The translations under genes were made by a program, and so were the position numbers. Of a stretch of DNA of 32,830 nt, positions 9,171-17,320 are shown piece after piece. The DNA comes from Chitinophaga pinensis. Its GTDB lineage: Bacteria > Bacteroidota > Bacteroidia > AKYH767-A > OLB10. Positions within the stretch are counted from its first letter, which is position 1. Each line of letters starts with the position of its first letter. The notes under the pieces were generated by a model. The model saw only the letters and a program-made list of their open reading frames with translations. It was not told where the DNA came from and searched no databases. Location: assembly GCA_943332105.1 (NCBI GenBank), contig CALQOD010000028.1:1-32830 (forward strand), in the 5' to 3' direction.

Positions 9171-12100
9171 GTGGAACTACAACAAGTCATTGAATTTTAC
9201 AAAAACAGAGGACAAACTTCTGAACTCTATTCAATGCTTTTTAACGAACAGAAAAAAGCTGTTTATTTAAATGGGTTAACAGGTTCTGCAAGTGCTTTAT
9301 TCATTGCTGGGTATTTTAATCAATTTACAAGCCCAATTTTAGTTTTATTAGGTGATCGTGAAGAGGCGGCCTACTTTCAAAATGATTTAGAGAACCTACT
9401 TGGAGAAAAGAGAGTTTTATTATTCCCTTCCTCTTATAAAAAGCCTTACAAAATTGATCAACTCGATAGTTCGCTGGTACTTCAACGAGCGGAAGTACTA
9501 ACGCGAATTAACAAATCAGACAATCTGATTGTAGTCAGTTATCCTGAAGCTATTCAAGAAAAAGTAATTACTAAAAAATCACTCGAACGAAATACTTTAG
9601 AAATAAAATTAAACGAACGACTTTCAACTGACTTCATTCAGGAGTTTTTAATAGAAAATAAATTTGAAAAAACTGATTTTGTTTATGATCCAGGACAATT
9701 TTCAATCAGGGGTGGAATAGTAGATATCTATTCTTTCGCTCATGAACTGCCCTACCGAATTGAATTTTATAACGATAAAATTGAGTCTATCAGATGTTTT
9801 GATCCTTCAACGCAGTTAAGTGAGAAGAACATTGGATTTGTAACTATCATTCCGAATATACAAACCGGAATTGTTAAAGAAGAACAAGAAACCTTTTTTA
9901 ATTTCATTGCAAAAAACACCCTGTTTTTTATCAAAGATTTAGAATATGTTTATCAATGCATAGAAGCTTCGCAAGAGATCACAGAACAAAATTATGGTAC
10001 CAATATCTTTTATGAAGAGGAACAAGTAGAGCGAAATATAGATGACATCTTTGATTCAATTAAAATCTTCAAAGAAAATTTACAAGCAAGAACTATCATT
10101 GAATTTGGTAATAAGCCTTATAATAACGATGTTCCTATTATTGAATTTAAAACAAAGCCTCAACCACATTTCAACAAGAATTTTAATTTATTACTAGAAG
10201 ACTTATATAAGAGTCAAAAAAAAGGATTTACTAACTTGCTTTTTTCTGATCAAGCTAAGCAAGCTGAACGAATCCATTCGATATTTGAGGATATACCGAG
10301 ACCAGATGAATTTAAAGGAAAAGAATTAAAATTTCATACATTGCTAACATCACTTCATCAAGGATTTATTGATGATGATTTAAAAATTAATTTTTACACT
10401 GATCATCAAATTTTTGATCGCTATCATCGTTTCCGTTTAAAAAAGAATTATAGCAAAAGTGAATCGATAACTTTAAAAGAGCTCTACTCATTAAAACCTG
10501 GGGATTTTATCACACACATTGATCATGGTGTTGGAAGATTTGCAGGCCTAGAAACAATGGATGTAAATGGGAAACCCCAAGAAGCCATTCGTTTAGTTTA
10601 TAAGGATAACGATATTTTATACATCAGTATTCATAGTTTGCATCGTATTGCAAGGTATAGCAGCAAAGATGGTAATGCTCCCACATTAAATAAGCTAGGA
10701 TCTACTGCTTGGGCAACATTAAAATCAAAAACAAAAAAGAAAGTTAAAGATATTGCCAAAGACCTAATTGCTCTTTATGCAAAACGAAAAGCACAGAAAG
10801 GGTTTGCGTTTAGCAGAGATGGATACCTTCAAAATGAATTAGAGGCCTCATTTATATACGAAGACACTCCCGATCAAATCAAGTCGACAGTAGACGTTAA
10901 AAAGGATATGGAGAAAGAATATCCGATGGATCGTTTAATTTGTGGAGATGTTGGATTTGGCAAAACTGAGATTGCCATCAGAGCGGCTTTTAAAGCAGCA
11001 ACAGATGGAAAACAGGTAGCTATATTAGTGCCTACAACAATTTTAGCATTACAACATTACCGTACATTTAAAGATCGATTAAAGAGTTTTCCAGTCAACA
11101 TTGATTACATCAACCGCTTTAAAACTAGTGCGCAGCAAATAGAAACTCTGAAACAATTAAGCGAGGGTAAAATTGATATTATCATTGGTACTCATCGTAT
11201 ACTGAGTAAAGATATAAAGTTTAAAGATTTAGGTTTGATGATTATTGATGAAGAACAAAAGTTTGGTGTATCATCAAAAGAAAAATTAAAATCAATTAAA
11301 TTAAACGTTGATACATTAACACTAACGGCTACGCCTATTCCAAGAACACTTCAGTTTTCTTTAATGGGCGCTCGTGACCTCTCCATTATTAACACACCTC
11401 CTCCTAACCGCTATCCTGTAACTACAGAGGTGCATACTTTCAATGACCATTTGATACGTGATGCTATTAATTATGAAATATCTCGCGGTGGCCAGGTGTT
11501 TTTCATTCATAACAGGGTTCAGGATATACATGATATGGCTGGTATGATTGCAAAACTTTGTCCGGGTGTTAAAATTGCTGTTGGTCATGGACAGATGGAT
11601 GGGGATAAATTGGAAGAAGTTTTAATGAATTTTATTGAGGGGGAAACAGACGTATTATTAGCTACTACCATCATTGAATCTGGTTTAGATATTAGTAATG
11701 CAAATACGATGATCATCAACAATGCTCATTATTTCGGATTGAGCGACTTACATCAGATGCGTGGCAGAGTTGGACGATCAAACAAAAAAGCCTTTTGCTA
11801 TTTACTGGCGCCTCCAGTAACAGTTCTTACACCTGAAGCTCGTCAGCGCTTAAAAGCAATTGAAGAGCATTCCGATTTGGGAAGTGGGTTTCACGTTGCG
11901 ATGAAAGATTTAGATATTCGCGGTGCAGGTAATTTATTAGGCGGAGAACAAAGTGGATTCATTTCCGAAATTGGTTTTGAGATGTATCATAAAATTCTTG
12001 ACGAGGCTATTCAAGAATTAAAAGACTCTGATTTCAAAGATGTTTTTCCAAAAGATGAACATGCAGACTTTGTGCAGGATTGTCAAATTGATACCGATAT

Positions 12101-12524
12101 GGAAATGAGAATTCCTGAAACATATGTAGAGAATATTGCGGAACGTTTAAGCTTGTACAAAGAACTTGATGAAATAAGTAACGAAGAAAAACTACTAGCA
12201 TTTGAAAGAAATCTAAAAGATAGATTTGGAGATGTGCCCGCTCAGGTTATTGACTTAATGGACACAATTCGTTTGCGATGGAATGCTAAAAAAATAGGAT
12301 TCGAAAAAATATTACTAAAGAATAAGCTATTTAAAGGGTATTTTATCAGCTATTCCACTTCTGATTATTTTCAAAGCAATGCATTTAATACCATATTAAA
12401 ATTTGTCCAACAACATCAACATATTTCAAAGATGAAAGAAGACAAAGGAAAGCTAAGTGTTAGTTTCAGTAATATAAAAACGATTTCTGATGCTAATGCA
12501 TTGCTAAAAAAAATCTTATCATAG
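9171..12524 (+). CDS. mfd: Transcription-repair coupling factor
   Basis: Mfd is an ATP-dependent DNA translocase that removes RNA polymerase stalled at DNA lesions and recruits UvrA. At 1117 residues it is close to the usual ~1150. The UvrB-like N-terminal module is followed by the CarD-like RNA-polymerase-interacting domain (GDFITHIDHGVGRFAGLE, from ~445). The RecG-like motor has Walker A GDVGFGKTE (592-600), DEEQKFG (from 693), the TATPIPRTL motif, TTIIESGLDI (832-841) and the arginine-finger motif RGRVGRS. The C-terminal TRCF domain includes the EDC-type AFERNLKDRFGDVP segment. The start codon is GTG at 9171; no upstream in-frame ATG exists, and residue 2 onward aligns with the expected N-terminus. 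All motor motifs are intact. Confidence 0.98.
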   Translation: MELQQVIEFYKNRGQTSELYSMLFNEQKKAVYLNGLTGSASALFIAGYFNQFTSPILVLLGDREEAAYFQNDLENLLGEKRVLLFPSSYKKPYKIDQLDSSLVLQRAEVLTRINKSDNLIVVSYPEAIQEKVITKKSLERNTLEIKLNERLSTDFIQEFLIENKFEKTDFVYDPGQFSIRGGIVDIYSFAHELPYRIEFYNDKIESIRCFDPSTQLSEKNIGFVTIIPNIQTGIVKEEQETFFNFIAKNTLFFIKDLEYVYQCIEASQEITEQNYGTNIFYEEEQVERNIDDIFDSIKIFKENLQARTIIEFGNKPYNNDVPIIEFKTKPQPHFNKNFNLLLEDLYKSQKKGFTNLLFSDQAKQAERIHSIFEDIPRPDEFKGKELKFHTLLTSLHQGFIDDDLKINFYTDHQIFDRYHRFRLKKNYSKSESITLKELYSLKPGDFITHIDHGVGRFAGLETMDVNGKPQEAIRLVYKDNDILYISIHSLHRIARYSSKDGNAPTLNKLGSTAWATLKSKTKKKVKDIAKDLIALYAKRKAQKGFAFSRDGYLQNELEASFIYEDTPDQIKSTVDVKKDMEKEYPMDRLICGDVGFGKTEIAIRAAFKAATDGKQVAILVPTTILALQHYRTFKDRLKSFPVNIDYINRFKTSAQQIETLKQLSEGKIDIIIGTHRILSKDIKFKDLGLMIIDEEQKFGVSSKEKLKSIKLNVDTLTLTATPIPRTLQFSLMGARDLSIINTPPPNRYPVTTEVHTFNDHLIRDAINYEISRGGQVFFIHNRVQDIHDMAGMIAKLCPGVKIAVGHGQMDGDKLEEVLMNFIEGETDVLLATTIIESGLDISNANTMIINNAHYFGLSDLHQMRGRVGRSNKKAFCYLLAPPVTVLTPEARQRLKAIEEHSDLGSGFHVAMKDLDIRGAGNLLGGEQSGFISEIGFEMYHKILDEAIQELKDSDFKDVFPKDEHADFVQDCQIDTDMEMRIPETYVENIAERLSLYKELDEISNEEKLLAFERNLKDRFGDVPAQVIDLMDTIRLRWNAKKIGFEKILLKNKLFKGYFISYSTSDYFQSNAFNTILKFVQQHQHISKMKEDKGKLSVSFSNIKTISDANALLKKILS

Positions 12525-12572
12525 CATTAATTTAATATTTAGCGTTCCAATAAATTATTGCTTTAAGAATTA

Positions 12573-12580
12573 TATCTTTG
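12573..12580 (+). promoter_or_regulatory. -7 promoter element for the SET-domain gene
   Basis: TATCTTTG fits TAnnTTTG. It lies 29 bases before the ATG in the 85-base gap after mfd. No -33 TTG was found at the usual distance. Confidence 0.4.
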
Positions 12581-12609
12581 CACCTCCAAATCCATTATCA
12601 AAACATAAA

Positions 12610-13074
12610 ATGTTATATCTAAAAAAGAGTTTAATTCCTGGTGCTGGCAAAGGCCTGTTTGTAAAAAACGAAGTTAAAAAAGGCGAAATCGTTTGCGAAT
12701 ACGAAGGGGAAATTGTTCCTTGGTCAGTATGTGAAAAAAGAGCAGAAGAAGGTCATGAAGGATATGCATTTTTTATTACTAAAAATAGATGTGTTGATGC
12801 CTATTTTACAAAAGAAGCGATAGCTAGATATGCGAATGATGCAAAAGGAATTGGACGAGTTGAAGGCTTAAGAAACAATGCTCAATATGAAATTAAAACA
12901 CGACAAGGAGAAAAGCGTGTTTTCATAGTTGCAACTAAAACATTAAAAGCAAATGACGAAGTTTTAGTTGATTATGGTAAAGACTATTGGAAGAACCTCA
13001 ATAAGGCAAAAGATTTAAAGGAAAAAGTTAAATCAGAAATAGATAAAGTTCAAAAAAAGGCTAAGAAAAAATAA
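12610..13074 (+). CDS. Small SET-domain protein (probable lysine methyltransferase)
   Basis: This 154-residue protein consists almost entirely of a SET domain, which in characterised proteins uses S-adenosylmethionine to methylate lysine. Visible signatures are GAGKGLF near residue 11, KKGEIVCEYEGEIV, the ARYANDAKG / RNNAQYEI region that corresponds to the SAM-binding core (usually NHxCxPN in eukaryotic enzymes), and ANDEVLVDYGKDYW with the conserved Tyr near the end. The tail after the domain is strongly Lys-rich (KKAKKK). There is no signal peptide, so it should be cytoplasmic. Its substrate cannot be inferred. The stop lies 4 bases from the convergent fluC stop. SET proteins of this compact kind occur in many bacteria, and the activity here is inferred from the fold only. 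Confidence 0.85.
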   Translation: MLYLKKSLIPGAGKGLFVKNEVKKGEIVCEYEGEIVPWSVCEKRAEEGHEGYAFFITKNRCVDAYFTKEAIARYANDAKGIGRVEGLRNNAQYEIKTRQGEKRVFIVATKTLKANDEVLVDYGKDYWKNLNKAKDLKEKVKSEIDKVQKKAKKK

Positions 13075-13078
13075 TTTC

Positions 13079-13450
13079 TTAACCGCTTTTCGTCATCAAA
13101 TATCCTGCATAAGTTAAAGTAATACCAATGACAATGCTGATTAAAATATAGATCAGCATTGCTATTAAATTTCCCTGTTTAATTAATTGTAACGACTCAA
13201 TAGAGAATGCGGAGAAAGTTGTAAAACCTCCACACAATCCTGTTGTTAGCAATAATTTCCAATCGTTATTAATTAAACTTTTTTCGAAGAGGCCATATAA
13301 CACTCCTATTAATAAGCAACCGAAAAGATTTACTGATAATGTTGCGTAAGGAAAATCAGGATTTACTTTTTGATTAAAAAAAACGGAGATTAAATATCGA
13401 AGTCCTCCTCCTAAAAAACTTCCTATTCCTACAATAAAGAATTGCTGCAT
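13079..13450 (-). CDS. fluC: Fluoride channel FluC/CrcB
   Basis: FluC is an inner-membrane fluoride exporter that forms a dual-topology homodimer. The protein is 123 residues, the usual length, with four hydrophobic segments. Family signatures are GGGLRYLIS (Arg18), SVNLFG with the polar-track Asn41, and GLCGGFTTFSAFSIE (71-85), which contains the Na+-site GG and the TFS/Phe-box residues. It is a single gene with no partner subunit nearby. I saw no fluoride-riboswitch-like structure in the short upstream region (13451-13546), so riboswitch control is not supported. It converges with the SET gene and diverges from the DUF4476 gene. Confidence 0.96.
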   Translation of the reverse strand: MQQFFIVGIGSFLGGGLRYLISVFFNQKVNPDFPYATLSVNLFGCLLIGVLYGLFEKSLINNDWKLLLTTGLCGGFTTFSAFSIESLQLIKQGNLIAMLIYILISIVIGITLTYAGYLMTKSG

Positions 13451-13531
13451 ACTTAGCGATGAAATTGTTATTTCAAATATCTACTTTTTTTTGGCATGAT
13501 GATTGGCTTCCGCAAAATAAGTTCAAAAAAT

Positions 13532-13538
13532 AAGGAGG
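13532..13538 (+). promoter_or_regulatory. Strong Shine-Dalgarno that fixes the start of the DUF4476 gene
   Basis: AAGGAGG lies 8 bases before the ATG at 13547, an ideal spacing. It shows that translation starts at 13547 and not at the upstream in-frame ATGs (13496/13499). Such a full anti-16S match stands out here, since neighbouring genes have weak or no ribosome-binding site. Confidence 0.8.
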
Positions 13539-13546
13539 ACCTAATT

Positions 13547-14281
13547 ATGAAAAATTTACTTTACGCTTTTATTGCTTTAGTTATTCTAAATGTTAGTGCT
13601 AAAGCAGATGGATTCAGATCTAAACTTAATATCCGGACTTTTAACGATAGGTCAATCATAGTAGAAATCGACCGGATCAATTACAATAACCCTTCAAGAG
13701 AAATTATCATTAATGATTTAGCGCCAGGTGACCATAAAATTAAAATATGGACCGTTGGTGGACAGCATCATAACTGCGGACTAGGAGCTGGAAATTTTAG
13801 ACTAATTTATAATGGATTTATTACCATTCCTGCTAGATCTAAAGTAAAGGCAGTGCTAACCTATCAAAACATTTTAAAAATAACCGAAATTGATCCTTTG
13901 CAAGGTAATTATCATCAAGAGTGTAACAATGCGGGAGTACCAAGTGGTTATGGATATTGCGGAAACTATTACGGCAACTATTTCACTAATAACAACTACC
14001 ATAATAATCGATTTGAGGAATTAAAAGATTTAGTAGCGCGTGAAAGCTTTGATGATACGAGATTAGACATCTGTAAGGAATACATCAGAACAAACCCAAT
14101 TAGCAGTGAAGAACTCAAAGAACTTTTAGAACTCATCACCTTTGAAAGTAACCGAATTAATCTTGCGAAATATAGTTATCGATATGTAAATGATCCTGGT
14201 TATTTCTACACAGTATACAATGCTTTTACATTCAACAGAAGTGTCACCGAGTTAATCAATTGGATTAACCGCCAGTCATAA
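13547..14281 (+). CDS. Secreted DUF4476-domain protein
   Basis: This is an exported protein of 244 residues. The ATG at 13547 is chosen because it follows AAGGAGG and opens a clean Sec signal peptide (residues 1-20, cleavage after AKA). Residues ~25-125 form a beta-rich region. A Gly/Tyr/Asn-rich linker follows (YGYCGNYYGNYFTNNNYHNN). The C-terminal ~85 residues match the DUF4476 pattern of short alpha-helical repeats (FDDTRLDICKEYI, LLELITFESNRINLAKYSY, YNAFTFNRSVTELINWI). The function of DUF4476 is unknown; the proteins are mostly periplasmic or surface-exposed in Bacteroidota. The gene is a single transcription unit ending in a hairpin terminator. Confidence 0.85.
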   Translation: MKNLLYAFIALVILNVSAKADGFRSKLNIRTFNDRSIIVEIDRINYNNPSREIIINDLAPGDHKIKIWTVGGQHHNCGLGAGNFRLIYNGFITIPARSKVKAVLTYQNILKITEIDPLQGNYHQECNNAGVPSGYGYCGNYYGNYFTNNNYHNNRFEELKDLVARESFDDTRLDICKEYIRTNPISSEELKELLELITFESNRINLAKYSYRYVNDPGYFYTVYNAFTFNRSVTELINWINRQS

Positions 14282-14300
14282 TCCCCACTTTTCATGTTTT

Positions 14301-14333
14301 AGCCCCGGTGTGTGTAACAATCGGGGCTTTTTT
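14301..14333 (+). terminator. Rho-independent terminator after the DUF4476 gene
   Basis: The arm AGCCCCGGT (14301-14309) pairs with ATCGGGGCT (14320-14328), including one G-U pair, around a 10-base loop. A run of six T (14328-14333) follows. It is the clearest intrinsic terminator in the window, lying 20 bases after the stop codon and upstream of the korA promoter. Confidence 0.9.
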
Positions 14334-14369
14334 ATGTTTGTCTTTTAAGGTTACAGAGTAAATTATAGT

Positions 14370-14377
14370 TAAATTTG
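14370..14377 (+). promoter_or_regulatory. -7 promoter element for korAB
   Basis: TAAATTTG fits TAnnTTTG. It lies between the terminator and korA, 31 bases before the ATG. The -33 region is poor. Confidence 0.5.
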
Positions 14378-14408
14378 TATCAACATTTAAAGTACCAAGC
14401 TTAAAAAC

Positions 14409-16247
14409 ATGACATCCAACAATCAAGTTCTTGAGAAAGTAATAATAAAATTTGCAGGTGATTCTGGCGACGGAATGCAGCTGACAGGAACACAGTTTAC
14501 GAATACAGCAGCCATGTTTGGGAATGACCTAAGTACATTTCCAGATTTCCCTGCTGAAATCAGAGCCCCTCAGGGAACAATTCCGGGTGTATCTGGATTT
14601 CAATTGCACTTTGGCAGTGTAAACATCTTTTCACCAGGCGATTTTTGCGATGTGCTTGTTGCGATGAATGCTGCTGCATTAAAAGCTAACCTCGCAAATT
14701 TAAAAAAGGGGGGGACTGTCATCGTGAACAGTGATGGATTTGATCCTAAAAACTTAAGATTAGCAAATTACTTCGATAATGTAAGTCCTTTGACAGATGG
14801 GTCATTAGAAGCATACCGCATAATTAGTATAGATGTCACCAAAATTACCAAGGCGGCGCTAGCTGATTCGGGCTTAGGCACTAAAGAAATTGATCGTGCC
14901 AAGAACATGTTTGTACTTGGGTTTTTATATTGGATGTACAACCGCGAAATGTCGTTTACAATTAAGTTTTTAGAAGATAAATTCTCCAAGAAACCTGAGA
15001 TTCTTGCTGCTAATATTAAAGTGCTTCATGCAGGGTACAACTTTGGTGAGACCAGCGAAACTGCACCTACCCGATTTACTATAAACCCGGCACCGATGCC
15101 TTCGGGAATCTATAGAAACATTATGGGTAATCAGGCAACTGCCATTGGTTTGATAGCGGCCTCTAAAAAAAGTGGTCTTGATTTATTTTTAGGTAGTTAC
15201 CCTATCACACCTGCTTCGGATATATTGCACGAATTAGCGCGACATAAAAATTTCGGAGTTAAAACATTTCAGGCAGAAGATGAAATTGCTGCGATTTGCT
15301 CTGCAATAGGAGCTTCGTTTGGAGGGAAATTAGGAATTACCACTTCATCAGGACCAGGTATTGCCTTAAAGACGGAAGCAATGGGTCTTGCTTTAATGCT
15401 TGAATTACCGCTTTTAATTATCAATGTTCAGCGTGGAGGCCCATCAACTGGCTTACCTACCAAAACAGAGCAAAGCGATTTGTTTCAGGCTGTTTATGGA
15501 CGAAATGGAGAAGCACCAATTCCTGTGATTGCTGCAAAATCTGCTGCTGATTGTTTTGAAACAGTTTATGAAGCATGCAGAATTGCTTTAGAATATATGA
15601 CTCCCGTAATCTTCCTAAGCGATGGATACATTGCAAATGGATCAGAGCCTTGGAGATTTCCAAATGCGGATCAACTAAAGCCTATCAAAGTTGAATTTAC
15701 AACTGAGTTAAACAGTGAGAAGTTTTTACCTTATAAACGAAATGAAAATCTTTCGAGACCATGGGCTATACCTGGAACTAAAGGATTAGAACACAGAATT
15801 GGGGGATTAGAGAAGCAACACGAAACTGGTAATATCAGCTACGATCCGGAAAACCATGAATTCATGGTAAAAATGAGAGCTGCTAAAGTAGAGAAAGTTG
15901 CAGATTCAATACCTGATCAAACAATCGACAACGGAACAGAGAAAGGTAAAATTTTAGTTTTAGGATGGGGTTCAACCTATGGTGCGATTAAAGGTGCAGT
16001 TATAGAAGCAAGAGCTAAAGGAATTGATGTTAGCCATGCACATATCAGACATATCGTTCCTTTCCCAAAAAACCTAGGTGATTTATTAAAGAATTACGAA
16101 ACAGTTTTAATTCCTGAAATGAATACGGGACAATTAAAATCAATTATCAGAGATAAGTTTTTGGTGCCTGCAATTGGGTTAAATAAAATTAAAGGGATGC
16201 CATTTGCAACTTCAGAAATTTTAGTAAAAATAGAAGAACTAGTTTAG
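14409..16247 (+). CDS. korA: 2-oxoacid (2-oxoglutarate):ferredoxin oxidoreductase, fused gamma-alpha subunit
   Basis: With KorB this catalyses CoA-dependent oxidative decarboxylation of a 2-oxoacid, most likely 2-oxoglutarate to succinyl-CoA, reducing ferredoxin. The protein is 612 residues, typical of the fused type. The N-terminal gamma domain (1-~190) begins [16 protein letters not shown] and contains [19 protein letters not shown]. The alpha domain (from ~225) has the substrate/TPP signature [14 protein letters not shown] (263-276), [33 protein letters not shown] and [18 protein letters not shown] transketolase C-like domain closes the protein ([26 protein letters not shown]). Substrate choice between 2-oxoglutarate and other 2-oxoacids is by family resemblance. 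korB starts 29 bases downstream. A G7 run near 14708 is in frame and intact. Confidence 0.95.
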   Translation: MTSNNQVLEKVIIKFAGDSGDGMQLTGTQFTNTAAMFGNDLSTFPDFPAEIRAPQGTIPGVSGFQLHFGSVNIFSPGDFCDVLVAMNAAALKANLANLKKGGTVIVNSDGFDPKNLRLANYFDNVSPLTDGSLEAYRIISIDVTKITKAALADSGLGTKEIDRAKNMFVLGFLYWMYNREMSFTIKFLEDKFSKKPEILAANIKVLHAGYNFGETSETAPTRFTINPAPMPSGIYRNIMGNQATAIGLIAASKKSGLDLFLGSYPITPASDILHELARHKNFGVKTFQAEDEIAAICSAIGASFGGKLGITTSSGPGIALKTEAMGLALMLELPLLIINVQRGGPSTGLPTKTEQSDLFQAVYGRNGEAPIPVIAAKSAADCFETVYEACRIALEYMTPVIFLSDGYIANGSEPWRFPNADQLKPIKVEFTTELNSEKFLPYKRNENLSRPWAIPGTKGLEHRIGGLEKQHETGNISYDPENHEFMVKMRAAKVEKVADSIPDQTIDNGTEKGKILVLGWGSTYGAIKGAVIEARAKGIDVSHAHIRHIVPFPKNLGDLLKNYETVLIPEMNTGQLKSIIRDKFLVPAIGLNKIKGMPFATSEILVKIEELV

Positions 16248-16276
16248 TATACACATTACCGTTAGACAACATTTTA

Positions 16277-17317
16277 ATGGAAACAACAAACACAACAACC
16301 CCTGCAATGACAAGTAAAGATCTGGTTACAGATCAAGAAATAAGATGGTGTCCTGGCTGCGGTGATTATTCAATATTAAAACAAGTTCAAACAGTTGTAC
16401 CAGAACTTGGAATACCAAGAGAAGATATTGTTTTTATCTCTGGTATCGGCTGCTCATCTCGCTTTCCTTATTACATGGAAACGTTTGGAATGCATTCTAT
16501 TCACGGGAGAGCATCTGCAATTGCTAGTGGATTAAAAGCAACGCGACCAGAACTTAGTGTATGGATTGTTTCAGGCGATGGTGATTCATTATCTATTGGA
16601 GGCAATCATTTTATTCATTTATTAAGAAGGAATTTTAATGTGAATCTACTTTTGTTCAACAATGAAATTTATGGTTTAACAAAAGGACAATATTCACCAA
16701 CCTCAGAAGAAGGAAAGATAACTAAATCTACTCCTATGGGGTCTATTGATCATCCTTTTAATCCTATTGCGTTAGCGCTAGGAGCTGAAGGAAGTTTTAT
16801 TGCAAGGTCGATGGACAGAGATCCTGTTCATTTGAAGGATATGCTCAGAAGGTCTAATGCTCATATTGGAACATCGTTATTAGAGATATATCAAAATTGT
16901 AATGTTTTTAATGATGGGACATTTGAACTTTTCACTGAAAAATCAAGTAAGAAAGAGGAGACGATTTTTTTAGAAAATAATAAGCCATTAGTTTTTGGTC
17001 AGAATTTAGACAAAGGAATTATGCTTGATGGATTTAAACCTATTATTGTTTCATTGGAAAATGGAAAATATAGTGTTAATGACTTATGGGTTCATGATGA
17101 AAGTGATTTAACAAAGGCTGGTATTCTTTCTAGATTTTTTGAAAGACCTGTTGATGGCACTGGACATTTACCTCGACCATTCGGTGTGTTTTACGAAAAC
17201 AATCGTGCTTGCTATGAAACAGGCCTTAACGATCAAATTGAATTCGCAAAGCAAAAGAAAGGAGAAGGAAGTTTAGATGCCTTGTTAAAAGGTGGAGAAA
17301 CCTGGGAAATCAAATAA
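16277..17317 (+). CDS. korB: 2-oxoacid (2-oxoglutarate):ferredoxin oxidoreductase, beta subunit
   Basis: This is the beta subunit of the KorAB complex. It binds thiamine diphosphate and one [4Fe-4S] cluster. The four cluster cysteines expected in the two-subunit family are present: Cys25 and Cys28 in WCPGCGDYS, Cys59 in GIGCSSRFPYY and Cys208 in YQNCNVF. The TPP/Mg motif is SGDGDSLSIGG followed by LLFNNEIYGLTKGQYSPT. Length is 346 residues, normal for the family. No separate delta (ferredoxin-like) subunit gene is present, in line with the two-subunit type. Its stop is 3 bases from the convergent nadE stop, with no visible terminator between them. Confidence 0.96.
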   Translation: METTNTTTPAMTSKDLVTDQEIRWCPGCGDYSILKQVQTVVPELGIPREDIVFISGIGCSSRFPYYMETFGMHSIHGRASAIASGLKATRPELSVWIVSGDGDSLSIGGNHFIHLLRRNFNVNLLLFNNEIYGLTKGQYSPTSEEGKITKSTPMGSIDHPFNPIALALGAEGSFIARSMDRDPVHLKDMLRRSNAHIGTSLLEIYQNCNVFNDGTFELFTEKSSKKEETIFLENNKPLVFGQNLDKGIMLDGFKPIIVSLENGKYSVNDLWVHDESDLTKAGILSRFFERPVDGTGHLPRPFGVFYENNRACYETGLNDQIEFAKQKKGEGSLDALLKGGETWEIK

Positions 17318-17320
17318 TTG

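Noticed and set aside
13451-13546. Possible fluoride riboswitch upstream of fluC
   Set aside because: No hairpin or pseudoknot-like pairing that would fit the fluoride aptamer could be found in the short leader.
13496-13546. Upstream ATGs extending the DUF4476 protein by 17 residues
   Set aside because: The extension would sit in front of a normal signal peptide, and AAGGAGG is correctly spaced only for 13547.
14700-14716. Homopolymer A/G run in korA that could signal a frameshift
   Set aside because: The frame is continuous through the run ([10 protein letters not shown]), matching the family; no shift is needed.
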